DNA of 6,852 nucleotides from Treponema sp. (GCA_003455655.1 DMQP01000198.1:1-6852), one strand, 5' to 3'. Positions 1 through 5,729 are shown, counted from the first letter of the stretch. Notes: a model not told the origin generated them from the letters alone. Translations and numbers: made by a program.

Positions 1-47
1 GCCGACAGGCAGTCAAGCTACCTGCGGTACAACCAGTTGTTATCATG

Positions 48-84
48 GTCAGTGTAAGCCCCCATTTTGGTAACTTATACTGAC
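48..84. terminator. Imperfect 11-bp hairpin near left edge, possible terminator
   Basis: Arms at 48-58 and 74-84 pair over 11 positions with a single G-U (as RNA), around a 15-base loop. A T-rich stretch follows, but its T-run (about 105-110) is some 20 bases past the stem, so this is not a textbook intrinsic terminator on the + strand. All three + frames are open at the left edge and close at 57, 73 and 83, so an upstream rightward gene may end here. Alternatively a leftward frame could start at the ATG at 46-44. I cannot choose between these, and no gene is called in 1-131. Confidence 0.3.
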
Positions 85-131
85 AGTCTTAATTTCTCAC
101 TTTGTTTTTTAATCTACCATATTTGGCAGTG

Positions 132-160
132 TTGCGAAAGGGGCTTTTATCCGCTATACT
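132..160 (+). promoter_or_regulatory. Sigma70-type promoter of the rRNA methyltransferase gene, probably leaderless
   Basis: A -35-like TTGCGA (132-137) and a -10 TATACT (155-160) are separated by 17 bases. The predicted transcription start, seven bases past the -10, falls on the A of the ATG at 167. No Shine-Dalgarno lies in the six bases between -10 and ATG, so the mRNA is predicted to start at or within a base of the start codon. The octamer GCTATACT (153-160) recurs at two other gene starts in this window. Confidence 0.65.
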
Positions 161-166
161 AAGTTC

Positions 167-1417
167 ATGATTTTTCCACGAGTTTTTTTAAATGCAAAAG
201 AAGAGCGCGAAATAGAGCAGGGTTTCCCTTGGGTGTATGATAACGAAATTGCTTTTATGAAGTATGAAGCAAGCGACGGTTCTGGTATTCAGTCTGTTTC
301 TCTTTCTGACTGGCCTGGCAAAGATGGAGATATGGTTGAAGTTTATGCAAAGGGTGGTGCGTTTTTGGGAACAGGCATTATAAATCGTGCTTCAAAGATT
401 ACTGTTCGTATTTTTTCAACACAACATGCCGATGTTCTTTCGCAAGATTTAGATGGCTTTTGGGCTAAGCGTGTTCGTGATGCAGTTAACATTCGTCGTC
501 TTAACTACAAAGACACTGACAGTTACCGTCTTATTTTTGGAGAAGCAGATTTAATTCCTGGATTAATTGTTGAACATTATGTAAGCGAAGGAAAGGTGTA
601 TCTGGTTGTTCAGTTTCTTGCCCTTGCTTGTGAAGTGTTTAGAGATAGTATTCTTGCTGCATTAAAAGCGTCTTGTGCTCCTTATGGAATTTATGAACGA
701 AGCGATGCATCTGTTCGCGAAAAAGAAGGTCTTACTGGTAAGACAGGTTGGCTTACTGCAGAAAGAGAAGAAAAAATTGTTATTGAAGAAAATGGTGTAA
801 AACTGGAAGTAGATATTGCTCATGGTCAAAAGACAGGTTACTTCCTTGATCAAAAATGGAATCGTCATGCTATATGGAAATTGTGTCACGGAAAACGAGT
901 GCTTGATGCCTTTAGTCACACAGGAGCTTTTGGTCTTAATGCTGTTAAAGGTGGTGCTCGCGAAGTTATTAGTGTAGATATTTCTGAAGATGCAGTTAGT
1001 ATGATTCAAAAAAACATTGAGCGTAATGGTGCACAAAAAGTTATGACTGCTCTTACTGCAGATGTCTTTGATCTTTTAAAACAGTACGAAACAGAAGGTC
1101 AAAAATTTGATGTAATTATTCTTGATCCTCCGGCTTTTACCAAAAGTGCAAAACAAGTACAAAAGGCTTATGGTGGTTACAAAGAAATTAATTTGCGAGC
1201 AATGCGTCTTTTAAATGAAGGTGGCATGTTGGTAACATGTTCTTGTTCTCATTTCTTTGATAGCAATATGTTCTATTCAATGTTAATGCATGCAGCCCGA
1301 GATAGTCATCGACGCATTCAGATTTTGGAAAAACGTGGTGCAGGTGCAGATCATCCAGTCTTGCTTGGGTATCCTAAAAGTGAATATTTAAAGTGTGCAA
1401 TATGCAGAGTTCTCTAA
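167..1417 (+). CDS. rlmI: Class I SAM-dependent rRNA methyltransferase, RlmI family (23S rRNA m5C)
   Basis: Predicted to transfer a methyl group from S-adenosylmethionine to C5 of a cytosine in 23S rRNA (position 1962 in E. coli for RlmI); cytoplasmic. The 416 residues are close to RlmI length. An N-terminal PUA-like RNA-binding domain (about 1-85) includes the family's start-proximal HPWVF-like segment, here FPWVY (20-24). The linker holds DSYRLIFGEADLIPG (118-132) and YERSDASVREKEG (176-188), both RlmI signatures. The methyltransferase fold follows: SAM motif VLDAFSHTGAFG (245-256), acidic D271, motif IV DPPAF (320-324) and motif VI CSCSH (358-362) with the candidate catalytic cysteine. The ATG at 167 is chosen because the -10 ends six bases before it. 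The stop overlaps miaA, suggesting an operon. Family assignment is strong; the exact target nucleotide is inferred, and a related RlmC/D-like specificity is not excluded. Confidence 0.85.
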   Translation: MIFPRVFLNAKEEREIEQGFPWVYDNEIAFMKYEASDGSGIQSVSLSDWPGKDGDMVEVYAKGGAFLGTGIINRASKITVRIFSTQHADVLSQDLDGFWAKRVRDAVNIRRLNYKDTDSYRLIFGEADLIPGLIVEHYVSEGKVYLVVQFLALACEVFRDSILAALKASCAPYGIYERSDASVREKEGLTGKTGWLTAEREEKIVIEENGVKLEVDIAHGQKTGYFLDQKWNRHAIWKLCHGKRVLDAFSHTGAFGLNAVKGGAREVISVDISEDAVSMIQKNIERNGAQKVMTALTADVFDLLKQYETEGQKFDVIILDPPAFTKSAKQVQKAYGGYKEINLRAMRLLNEGGMLVTCSCSHFFDSNMFYSMLMHAARDSHRRIQILEKRGAGADHPVLLGYPKSEYLKCAICRVL

Positions 1418-2370
1418 CTTACAATACGGTCATGCTCTTAGGTCCTACTGCAGTGGGAAAAACTGCCATTGGTGTTAAACTCGCAGATCACTTCGGCTGG
1501 GATATTATTTCTGCAGACAGTAGGCAAGTCTACAAAGGTTTAGACATAGGTAGTGGAAAAGATCTTGCTGAATACACAGTGGGAACAAAAACTCTTGCTT
1601 ATCACCTTATAGATAAAGTTACGCTTGCAACAGAGTACAATGTCTTTATGTTCCAACAAGATTTTTATCATCTTTTTGATGAATGTAGTGCTCAGTCAAA
1701 AATTGCTTTTGTTGTTGGTGGAACAGGCATGTATCTTGATTCAGTGGTAAGAGGCTATCCTTTTATTGAAGTTCCAGAAAATGCTGAGCTTCGTGTTCAG
1801 CTTGAAAACAAATCTCTTGAAGAACTTTCGGCTCAACTGGTTAGCCTAAAAGGCGGAATGGAAAATGTTCACAACAAAACAGATTTACTTGATCGCGACC
1901 GAACAACTCGTGCTATAGAAATTGCTCTCTACATGCAAAGCCCCGAAGCTGAACAAAAAGTTAAAGAACAGTCTCGTAACATTATTCCTTTTGTTATGGG
2001 AACTACGCTTAATCGTGAAATGCTACACCGCAATATAAAAATCAGATTAGACGAAAGGGTAAAAGAAGGTTTAATCGAAGAAGTTGAAGGACTCCATGCT
2101 CAAGGTTGGTCGTGGCAACGTTTAGAAAAACTCGGTTTGGAATATCGGTTTGTAAGTGAATACTTAGAAGAAAAGTTTAGTTCAAAAGAAGAAATGGTAG
2201 AAAAACTGTACCATGCAATTTGTCAGTTTGCAAAAAGGCAGGAAACATGGTTCCGTGGTATGGAAAAAAAAGGAGTGCCCATACACTGGCTTCCTCTGGA
2301 TGTCGATAAAGAAGTCAGGTATAAGGCAGCTGTTGACTTGATAGAGAAGAATGTGCTTGTTAAGCGTTGA
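1402..2370 (+). CDS. miaA: tRNA dimethylallyltransferase MiaA
   Basis: Transfers a dimethylallyl group from DMAPP to N6 of A37 in tRNAs reading UNN codons, stabilising codon-anticodon pairing; cytoplasmic. From the ATG at 1402 the protein has 322 residues, slightly above the usual 300-316. Visible motifs: P-loop GPTAVGKT (14-21), ADSRQVYKGLDIG (38-50) with catalytic Asp39, VVGGTGMYLD (104-113), DRDRTTRAIEIA (164-175), LGLEYRFVSEYL (244-255) and AKRQETWFRG (277-286). The usual DIGTAKP reads DIGSGKD here, and the common GYK segment reads LEYR. The start overlaps the end of the methyltransferase gene by 16 bases and has no good Shine-Dalgarno, so translational coupling is likely. A GTG at 1393 would add three residues and is a weaker choice. 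The 3' end overlaps the convergent 73-residue gene by 11 bases. Confidence 0.93.
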   Translation: MQSSLTYNTVMLLGPTAVGKTAIGVKLADHFGWDIISADSRQVYKGLDIGSGKDLAEYTVGTKTLAYHLIDKVTLATEYNVFMFQQDFYHLFDECSAQSKIAFVVGGTGMYLDSVVRGYPFIEVPENAELRVQLENKSLEELSAQLVSLKGGMENVHNKTDLLDRDRTTRAIEIALYMQSPEAEQKVKEQSRNIIPFVMGTTLNREMLHRNIKIRLDERVKEGLIEEVEGLHAQGWSWQRLEKLGLEYRFVSEYLEEKFSSKEEMVEKLYHAICQFAKRQETWFRGMEKKGVPIHWLPLDVDKEVRYKAAVDLIEKNVLVKR

Positions 2371-2581
2371 CAGCCATCTTCTGTACCGGTTCTTCAATTT
2401 TAGTAAGGTATCCGGTGCGAATGCAGCTTTCAAACAATGTCTTTGAAATGTAATCGGTAGTTTCGTCTACATAGCCGTCTTTGTCGCGTACAATGCGTAC
2501 AACGTAGCCGTCCTCAAGTTCGCGGACTATGGTCATGTAATCGCCTGATTTTCCAATGCTCTTTAATGTATACGATCCCAT
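2360..2581 (-). CDS. Small conserved-looking protein of unknown function, 73 aa
   Basis: I do not recognise this protein. It is a soluble, acidic-to-neutral 73-residue product with no signal peptide, membrane segment or cysteine pair. The middle (about 14-45) alternates hydrophobic and charged residues, including the segments MTIVREL, GYVVRIVRDKDGYVDETT and DYISKTLFESC, as in a small beta-rich fold followed by a helix. The start is well supported: AAGGAG sits seven bases before the ATG at 2581. A TTG at 2611 would add ten residues but place that Shine-Dalgarno inside the gene, so I reject it. Third positions look richer in G and C than in the neighbouring genes, resembling secA at the right edge, which may mean high expression. 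It is convergent with miaA and divergent from the TatD gene. No function is proposed. Confidence 0.75.
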   Translation of the reverse strand: MGSYTLKSIGKSGDYMTIVRELEDGYVVRIVRDKDGYVDETTDYISKTLFESCIRTGYLTKIEEPVQKMAVNA

Positions 2582-2588
2582 ATCTAAG

Positions 2589-2594
2589 CTCCTT
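2589..2594 (-). promoter_or_regulatory. Ribosome binding site that fixes the start of the 73-aa gene
   Basis: On the minus strand AAGGAG (2594 to 2589) lies seven bases before the ATG at 2581-2579. It is the clearest Shine-Dalgarno in the window and contrasts with the three gene starts that have none. I did not find a convincing promoter for this gene upstream of it. Confidence 0.8.
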
Positions 2595-2604
2595 GTAATT
2601 AGGT

Positions 2605-2633
2605 TTGACAATACGTTTTACACAGTGTATCAT
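2605..2633 (+). promoter_or_regulatory. Near-consensus sigma70 promoter for the TatD-family gene
   Basis: A perfect -35 TTGACA (2605-2610) is followed 17 bases later by TATCAT (2628-2633). The predicted start near 2640 gives a leader of about 45 bases before the ATG at 2685, so this gene has an ordinary 5' UTR. An 11-bp odd palindrome TACACAGTGTA (2619-2629) lies in the spacer and touches the -10; it could be an operator or chance. Confidence 0.7.
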
Positions 2634-2684
2634 CAGCTTACATTTCTATTTTCGGAATTTAATGAAAAGGGTTTAGAGTTTTTT

Positions 2685-3440
2685 ATGATTTTACGCGATG
2701 CACATATTCATGCAGTTTTATGCGTTCAAAGTGATTTTTCTGACGCTCTTTTTGCTCAAGATTCGTATTTGGCTTGTACCTGTTCGCATGACAAGGTTGA
2801 GTTCGAAAATACTGTTAAACTGGCTCAAAAGTTCCCTAATCGTTTTCTACTTTCCTTTGGACTGCATCCTCAAAATCCAAACATGGACAATGCTTCGTAT
2901 TTGGAATCATTGTTGCAAAACAAAAGCATTTCGTGCATTGGAGAGACCGGTTTTGATTTTTACACTGAAGCCTTTAAGCAAAATAGACTTACGCAAGAAA
3001 AAGCGTGGCGTTTTCAAATAGAACTTGCAGCTTACTATGCCTGTCCCCTTGTTGTGCATGACCGTAAAGCTTTGGACCTTTTGTTTCGAGACGAAAAACT
3101 GCTTAAAAAAATTCCTTCAGTTTTGTTCCATTCATTTGCATTTGGCTTACGAGAAGCTCAGTCTCTTTTGCAACATGGCATAAATGCGTATTTTTCTTTT
3201 GGAAAACAAATTCTAAATGGCAACAAAAAAAGTATTTCTTGCGTAAGTGCTTTACCCCATGACCGTTTGCTTTTAGAAACAGATGCTCCCTATCAAACGC
3301 TAAAAGGTGAGGCTTTTACTCCTGCAAGCGATATTGTCCGTGTGTACAAAAAAGCAGCGTCTCTTCGTGGCGTAAGTTTAGAACAATTGTGTTTTGATTG
3401 CGAAAGAAATTTTAATGCTGTTTTTTTATTAGGAAAATGA
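2685..3440 (+). CDS. TatD-family metal-dependent hydrolase (putative DNase)
   Basis: A 251-residue TIM-barrel metallohydrolase of the TatD family; members act as metal-dependent 3'-5' DNases or related phosphoesterases in the cytoplasm. All metal-ligand motifs are visible: the N-terminal HxH in DAHIH (H7, H9), GLHP (59-62), IGETGFD with Glu87, VVHDRKA with His125, LFHSFAFG with His149, and LLETDAPY with Asp200. Length is typical (about 250-260). The ATG at 2685 is chosen because it puts DAHIH at the N-terminus as the family requires and follows the promoter at 2605-2633; longer frames would begin before the transcription start. An AAAAGGG about 13 bases upstream is a poor Shine-Dalgarno. The stop overlaps the end of the convergent hpt gene by 12 bases. 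The family is secure but paralogues (TatD, YcfH, YjjV types) cannot be separated by eye, so no symbol is given. Confidence 0.9.
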   Translation: MILRDAHIHAVLCVQSDFSDALFAQDSYLACTCSHDKVEFENTVKLAQKFPNRFLLSFGLHPQNPNMDNASYLESLLQNKSISCIGETGFDFYTEAFKQNRLTQEKAWRFQIELAAYYACPLVVHDRKALDLLFRDEKLLKKIPSVLFHSFAFGLREAQSLLQHGINAYFSFGKQILNGNKKSISCVSALPHDRLLLETDAPYQTLKGEAFTPASDIVRVYKKAASLRGVSLEQLCFDCERNFNAVFLLGK

Positions 3441-3773
3441 AGCTAGTGCTTGACCTGCTGCTTTTAATGCTTTTTCGTATGCAAGAGAAAATGCATCTGT
3501 AAGAGAGGAAATGTCTCCTTCTGTTTTTTTTCGGAACACATCTTCTAATGCTTGTCCTGCTTGTGCACATTCTTGGGCAAAAAGTTGTCGGGCTGCTCCT
3601 TTAAAATAGTGAACATAAGATGCTGCTTCGTTATATTTATTTTGTGCAACTAGGTTTTCTAAGTGTGAGCGGTCAAAGTGTTTTGTATGAACAAAAGATT
3701 CTAAAAGAGAACACAAAAGATCTATTTCTCCGTCTACGAGTTCAAGTGCTTGTGTAATGTCTAAAACCTGCAT
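3429..3773 (-). CDS. Orphan Hpt (histidine phosphotransfer) domain protein
   Basis: A stand-alone histidine phosphotransfer protein of 114 residues, about the size of one four-helix Hpt domain. Such proteins carry phosphate from a hybrid kinase receiver to another receiver in a phosphorelay in the cytoplasm. The signature VHYFKGAARQL (54-64) matches the family pattern HxxKG(A): His55 is the predicted phosphorylated residue, with Lys58 and Gly59 following, and a downstream AxALE-like helix (73-77). No kinase or response regulator lies in this window, so the partners are unknown. The ATG at 3773 is supported by a TATACT -10 ending six bases before it; no Shine-Dalgarno is present. The gene is divergent from the signal peptidase gene across 46 bp and overlaps the convergent TatD-family gene by 12 bases. 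The Hpt call is strong; the pathway is unknown. Confidence 0.82.
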   Translation of the reverse strand: MQVLDITQALELVDGEIDLLCSLLESFVHTKHFDRSHLENLVAQNKYNEAASYVHYFKGAARQLFAQECAQAGQALEDVFRKKTEGDISSLTDAFSLAYEKALKAAGQALASFS

Positions 3774-3779
3774 ACATGC

Positions 3780-3808
3780 AGTATAGCCACTTTTTACGTA
3801 ATGTGCTA
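3780..3808 (-). promoter_or_regulatory. Promoter of the hpt gene, probably leaderless
   Basis: On the minus strand the -10 TATACT occupies 3785-3780, inside GCTATACT (3787-3780), with a weak -35-like TAGCAC at 3808-3803 (17-base spacer). The predicted start is the A of the ATG at 3773. The -35 overlaps the -10 of the opposing signal peptidase promoter. Confidence 0.55.
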
Positions 3809-3812
3809 TACT
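3784..3812 (+). promoter_or_regulatory. Promoter of the signal peptidase gene, probably leaderless
   Basis: A -35-like TAGCCA (3784-3789) and -10 TATACT (3807-3812) are 17 bases apart. The predicted start at 3819-3820 coincides with the ATG at 3820 and there is no Shine-Dalgarno. This excludes an in-frame TTG at 3814 as the start, since it would lie upstream of the mRNA. Confidence 0.58.
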
Positions 3813-3819
3813 TTTGCTT

Positions 3820-5598
3820 ATGAAAAAGCTTGTGTCCTGTATTATTGCAAACCTTGCGCTTGCTCTTGTTTTTACTTTTTTGCATATTTCATTTCATGCT
3901 GATATTTCTCTTTTGGCATTTCCTCTTTGTCTTTTGTTCACTGGTGCTCTAGCCTATGTTACTTACTGGCAACTTATAAAAAAGAATACAATTGCACACA
4001 TAAATGCGGTTCGGCGTTTTTTTGATTATGAACCTTTTGTTTTTATTGCGGCTTTTGTTTTGCGTCGTGCAGGTTCGCATGAAACAGCTTATGCACTCGA
4101 TTTACTGTGTGTTATTTTATGGTTGCTTTTACTTGCGCTTTCTATTGTTATTCAGTATTTCTTAAATGAAAAACGTGTATATAGCCTAAACAAAGATTGG
4201 GCAAAAGAACATAAAGCTCATCCTGAAAAAATATACACAGGTGTTGCTTGGCTGGGTATTCAAGCTTTGGAATGGGTTGATGCTTTGATTCAAGCTGCCT
4301 TTACCATCTTTTTGCTTAACATTTTTTTATTCCAACTCTATGTTATTCCTTCAGAGTCAATGGTTCCGACTTTTTTAGTAAACGATCGTGTTGCTGTTGG
4401 TAAACTGTTTTCGGGTCCGAAATTTCCTCTTAGTAAAGTGGGGCTTCCTTATTTGCGTTCTTATAATCGTGGAGATATTGTTGTCTTCCATAATCCACAT
4501 TACGCAAATGACCGCAAGAGTGAAGTGCGTATGTATTTTTCTCAATTAGTGCACATGATGACTCTTACGCTCGTAAAAACAAATGTTGATTCTAATGGTG
4601 AACAATTAGCAGATCCTTTGGTTAAACGTTTGGTTGGTCTTCCTGGTGAACAGTTGATGCTTATGGACGGAACTCTTTATGCTCGTACCAAAGATTCTGA
4701 TTCTTTTGAACCAGTTGAACAAGATGCTTCTTATGCTGCATGGAATTTAAATACGCTTTCTTCTGACATAAAAAGACAAGTGCAGTGGCTTCCCATAACA
4801 GATGCTCAGTATAAGACTACTCTTGCTGTTGAACAACAAAGACGAGATCTTGACCTTTGGCAAGCAGCCCAAGAATGTCGTCAACTTGCACAAGACTTTG
4901 CTTCTTATGCTTCAACTACAGTAACTGCTTTAGCTGAAGCAGATTCTATTCTTTCTGAACGTGAGCGTACCGTTTTTAATCTCTTCAATTCAAATACCGA
5001 TCTTACGGTTAAACTTTTGTCTACTCCCGGTGGCGCTCAGTGGTTTACTTCTTTTATGACAGACTGGACAAGTGCTTTGAAAGAAGGCGTAAACTACAGC
5101 GAAAAAGAAGGGGTAACAGGGCCACAACTTATTGGTGGCGATTTGTACACTGATTCATGCTTTAGACTGAACATACTTATTAAACTTGCTTTCGGTCGTC
5201 TTCTTGTGCGTAATGCTCAGCTTTTGCATGGAGATTCTTCTGCGGGTGACTGGTCTTCAGATTCAGTGCGTGCACAGTCTTTGTCTGCTGCCGATGAACT
5301 GTACTTGTATATTCAACTTATGGATTTGCGCAATATGGGTGTCTTCCCTCCAAACGATGCTGCGGGTAATGCTCAGTATATTCCTGAAAATCATTACTTT
5401 ATGATGGGAGACAATCGTTATAATTCTTTAGACATGCGCCACAGTTATGAGCGGTCGCTTATTCCGCTGACTTCATTTGACGATTTTTCTGTTCAGTATA
5501 ATTCAAATCTTTCTCCGCAGTATGTAAGCAGAGATTTGATACTGGGTAAGGCAAGTTTGCGCTTTTGGCCATTAAGTCGTGCTGGACTTCCTAAATAA
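3820..5598 (+). CDS. lepB: Signal peptidase I, enlarged form with a large inserted domain
   Basis: Membrane serine protease with a Ser/Lys dyad that removes signal peptides from exported proteins on the outer face of the inner membrane. At 592 residues it is far longer than E. coli LepB (324) or Bacillus SipS (184). Predicted membrane spans: about 3-26, 29-51, 91-115 and 156-176; only the last corresponds to the anchor that usually precedes the active site. Catalytic motifs: IPSESMVPT with Ser180, RGDIVVF (217-223), VKRLVGLPGE with Lys269, and MGDNRYNSLDMR (529-540). From Lys269 to the GDNR Asp531 there are 262 residues, against about 128 in E. coli; roughly 292-522 is an insert, largely helical-looking and rich in Q, A, S and D, predicted to lie outside the membrane. 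The ATG at 3820 is fixed by the promoter. All catalytic residues are present, so activity is expected; the insert's role is unknown. SecA is encoded convergently just downstream. Confidence 0.92.
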   Translation: MKKLVSCIIANLALALVFTFLHISFHADISLLAFPLCLLFTGALAYVTYWQLIKKNTIAHINAVRRFFDYEPFVFIAAFVLRRAGSHETAYALDLLCVILWLLLLALSIVIQYFLNEKRVYSLNKDWAKEHKAHPEKIYTGVAWLGIQALEWVDALIQAAFTIFLLNIFLFQLYVIPSESMVPTFLVNDRVAVGKLFSGPKFPLSKVGLPYLRSYNRGDIVVFHNPHYANDRKSEVRMYFSQLVHMMTLTLVKTNVDSNGEQLADPLVKRLVGLPGEQLMLMDGTLYARTKDSDSFEPVEQDASYAAWNLNTLSSDIKRQVQWLPITDAQYKTTLAVEQQRRDLDLWQAAQECRQLAQDFASYASTTVTALAEADSILSERERTVFNLFNSNTDLTVKLLSTPGGAQWFTSFMTDWTSALKEGVNYSEKEGVTGPQLIGGDLYTDSCFRLNILIKLAFGRLLVRNAQLLHGDSSAGDWSSDSVRAQSLSAADELYLYIQLMDLRNMGVFPPNDAAGNAQYIPENHYFMMGDNRYNSLDMRHSYERSLIPLTSFDDFSVQYNSNLSPQYVSRDLILGKASLRFWPLSRAGLPK

Positions 5599-5601
5599 GT
5601 T

Positions 5602-5721
5602 TTAGTGTTTTAGACTTAGTGAATAGGGATACTGCGGAAAAAATAAAAAGTTTATTGCTATAAGCGCTTCTATGAGAATTCCTAGAGTAATTAAAAAAAG
5701 AATTCTTTTTTTACTAAGCAT
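5602..5721 (-). CDS. Candidate 39-aa single-span membrane peptide
   Basis: A short leftward frame begins at ATG 5721 and stops at 5602, three bases from the signal peptidase stop, so it almost exactly fills the space between that gene and the hairpin repeats. The product starts MLSKKR, then has about 22 strongly hydrophobic residues (7-28) with one acidic residue, Glu18, near the middle, and a short polar tail with PQYPYS. The positive N-terminus and single span fit a small inner-membrane peptide with the N-terminus inside. GAGG lies four bases before the ATG, a close but usable Shine-Dalgarno. It lies 120 bases after secA in the same direction, with a terminator-like hairpin between, and no promoter of its own is evident. 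I do not recognise a family. An AT-rich chance frame is the main alternative. Confidence 0.45.
   Translation of the reverse strand: MLSKKRILFLITLGILIEALIAINFLFFPQYPYSLSLKH
5692..5713. repeat. 22-bp perfect palindrome centred on GAATTC
   Basis: Seven A residues (5693-5699), GAATTC (5700-5705) and seven T residues (5706-5712) form a perfect palindrome, extended one base on each side (T5692, A5713). As RNA it would be a weak, nearly loopless A-U hairpin; as DNA, an A-tract/T-tract element. It falls inside the candidate 39-codon frame, encoding its KKRILF segment. A second GAATTC sits 24 bases to the left (5676-5681). Confidence 0.8.
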
Positions 5722-5729
5722 TAAACCTC

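Larger units (their letters stand above)
3780..3812. repeat. Inverted repeat formed by two facing -10 elements
   Basis: AGTATAGC (3780-3787) and GCTATACT (3805-3812) are exact inverted 8-bp arms. Near the centre is a separate perfect palindrome TTACGTAA (3794-3801). Each arm serves as the -10 of one divergent gene and lies in the -35 zone of the other, so polymerase should not be able to occupy both promoters at once. Confidence 0.7.

Noticed and set aside
662..1036. Minus-strand open frame of about 124 codons inside the methyltransferase gene
   Set aside because: It lies wholly opposite a well-supported gene, is rich in F, N, S and T as expected from the complement of that coding sequence, and matches no family.
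2182..2433. Minus-strand open frame across the end of miaA
   Set aside because: It covers the conserved AKRQ region of miaA on the opposite strand and overlaps the better-supported 73-residue gene in another frame.
2556..2684. N-terminal extension of the TatD-family protein to an upstream ATG
   Set aside because: The extra 43 residues would start before the promoter at 2605-2633 and push the HxH motif away from the N-terminus, unlike the family.
2698..3021. Plus-strand frame of about 107 codons within the TatD-family gene
   Set aside because: It is a shifted frame inside a gene whose metal-binding motifs are all in the other frame.
5186..5404. Plus-strand hydrophobic frame of about 72 codons within the signal peptidase gene
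   Set aside because: It is an out-of-frame reading of the insert and GDNR region; hydrophobicity arises from the T-rich second positions in that frame.
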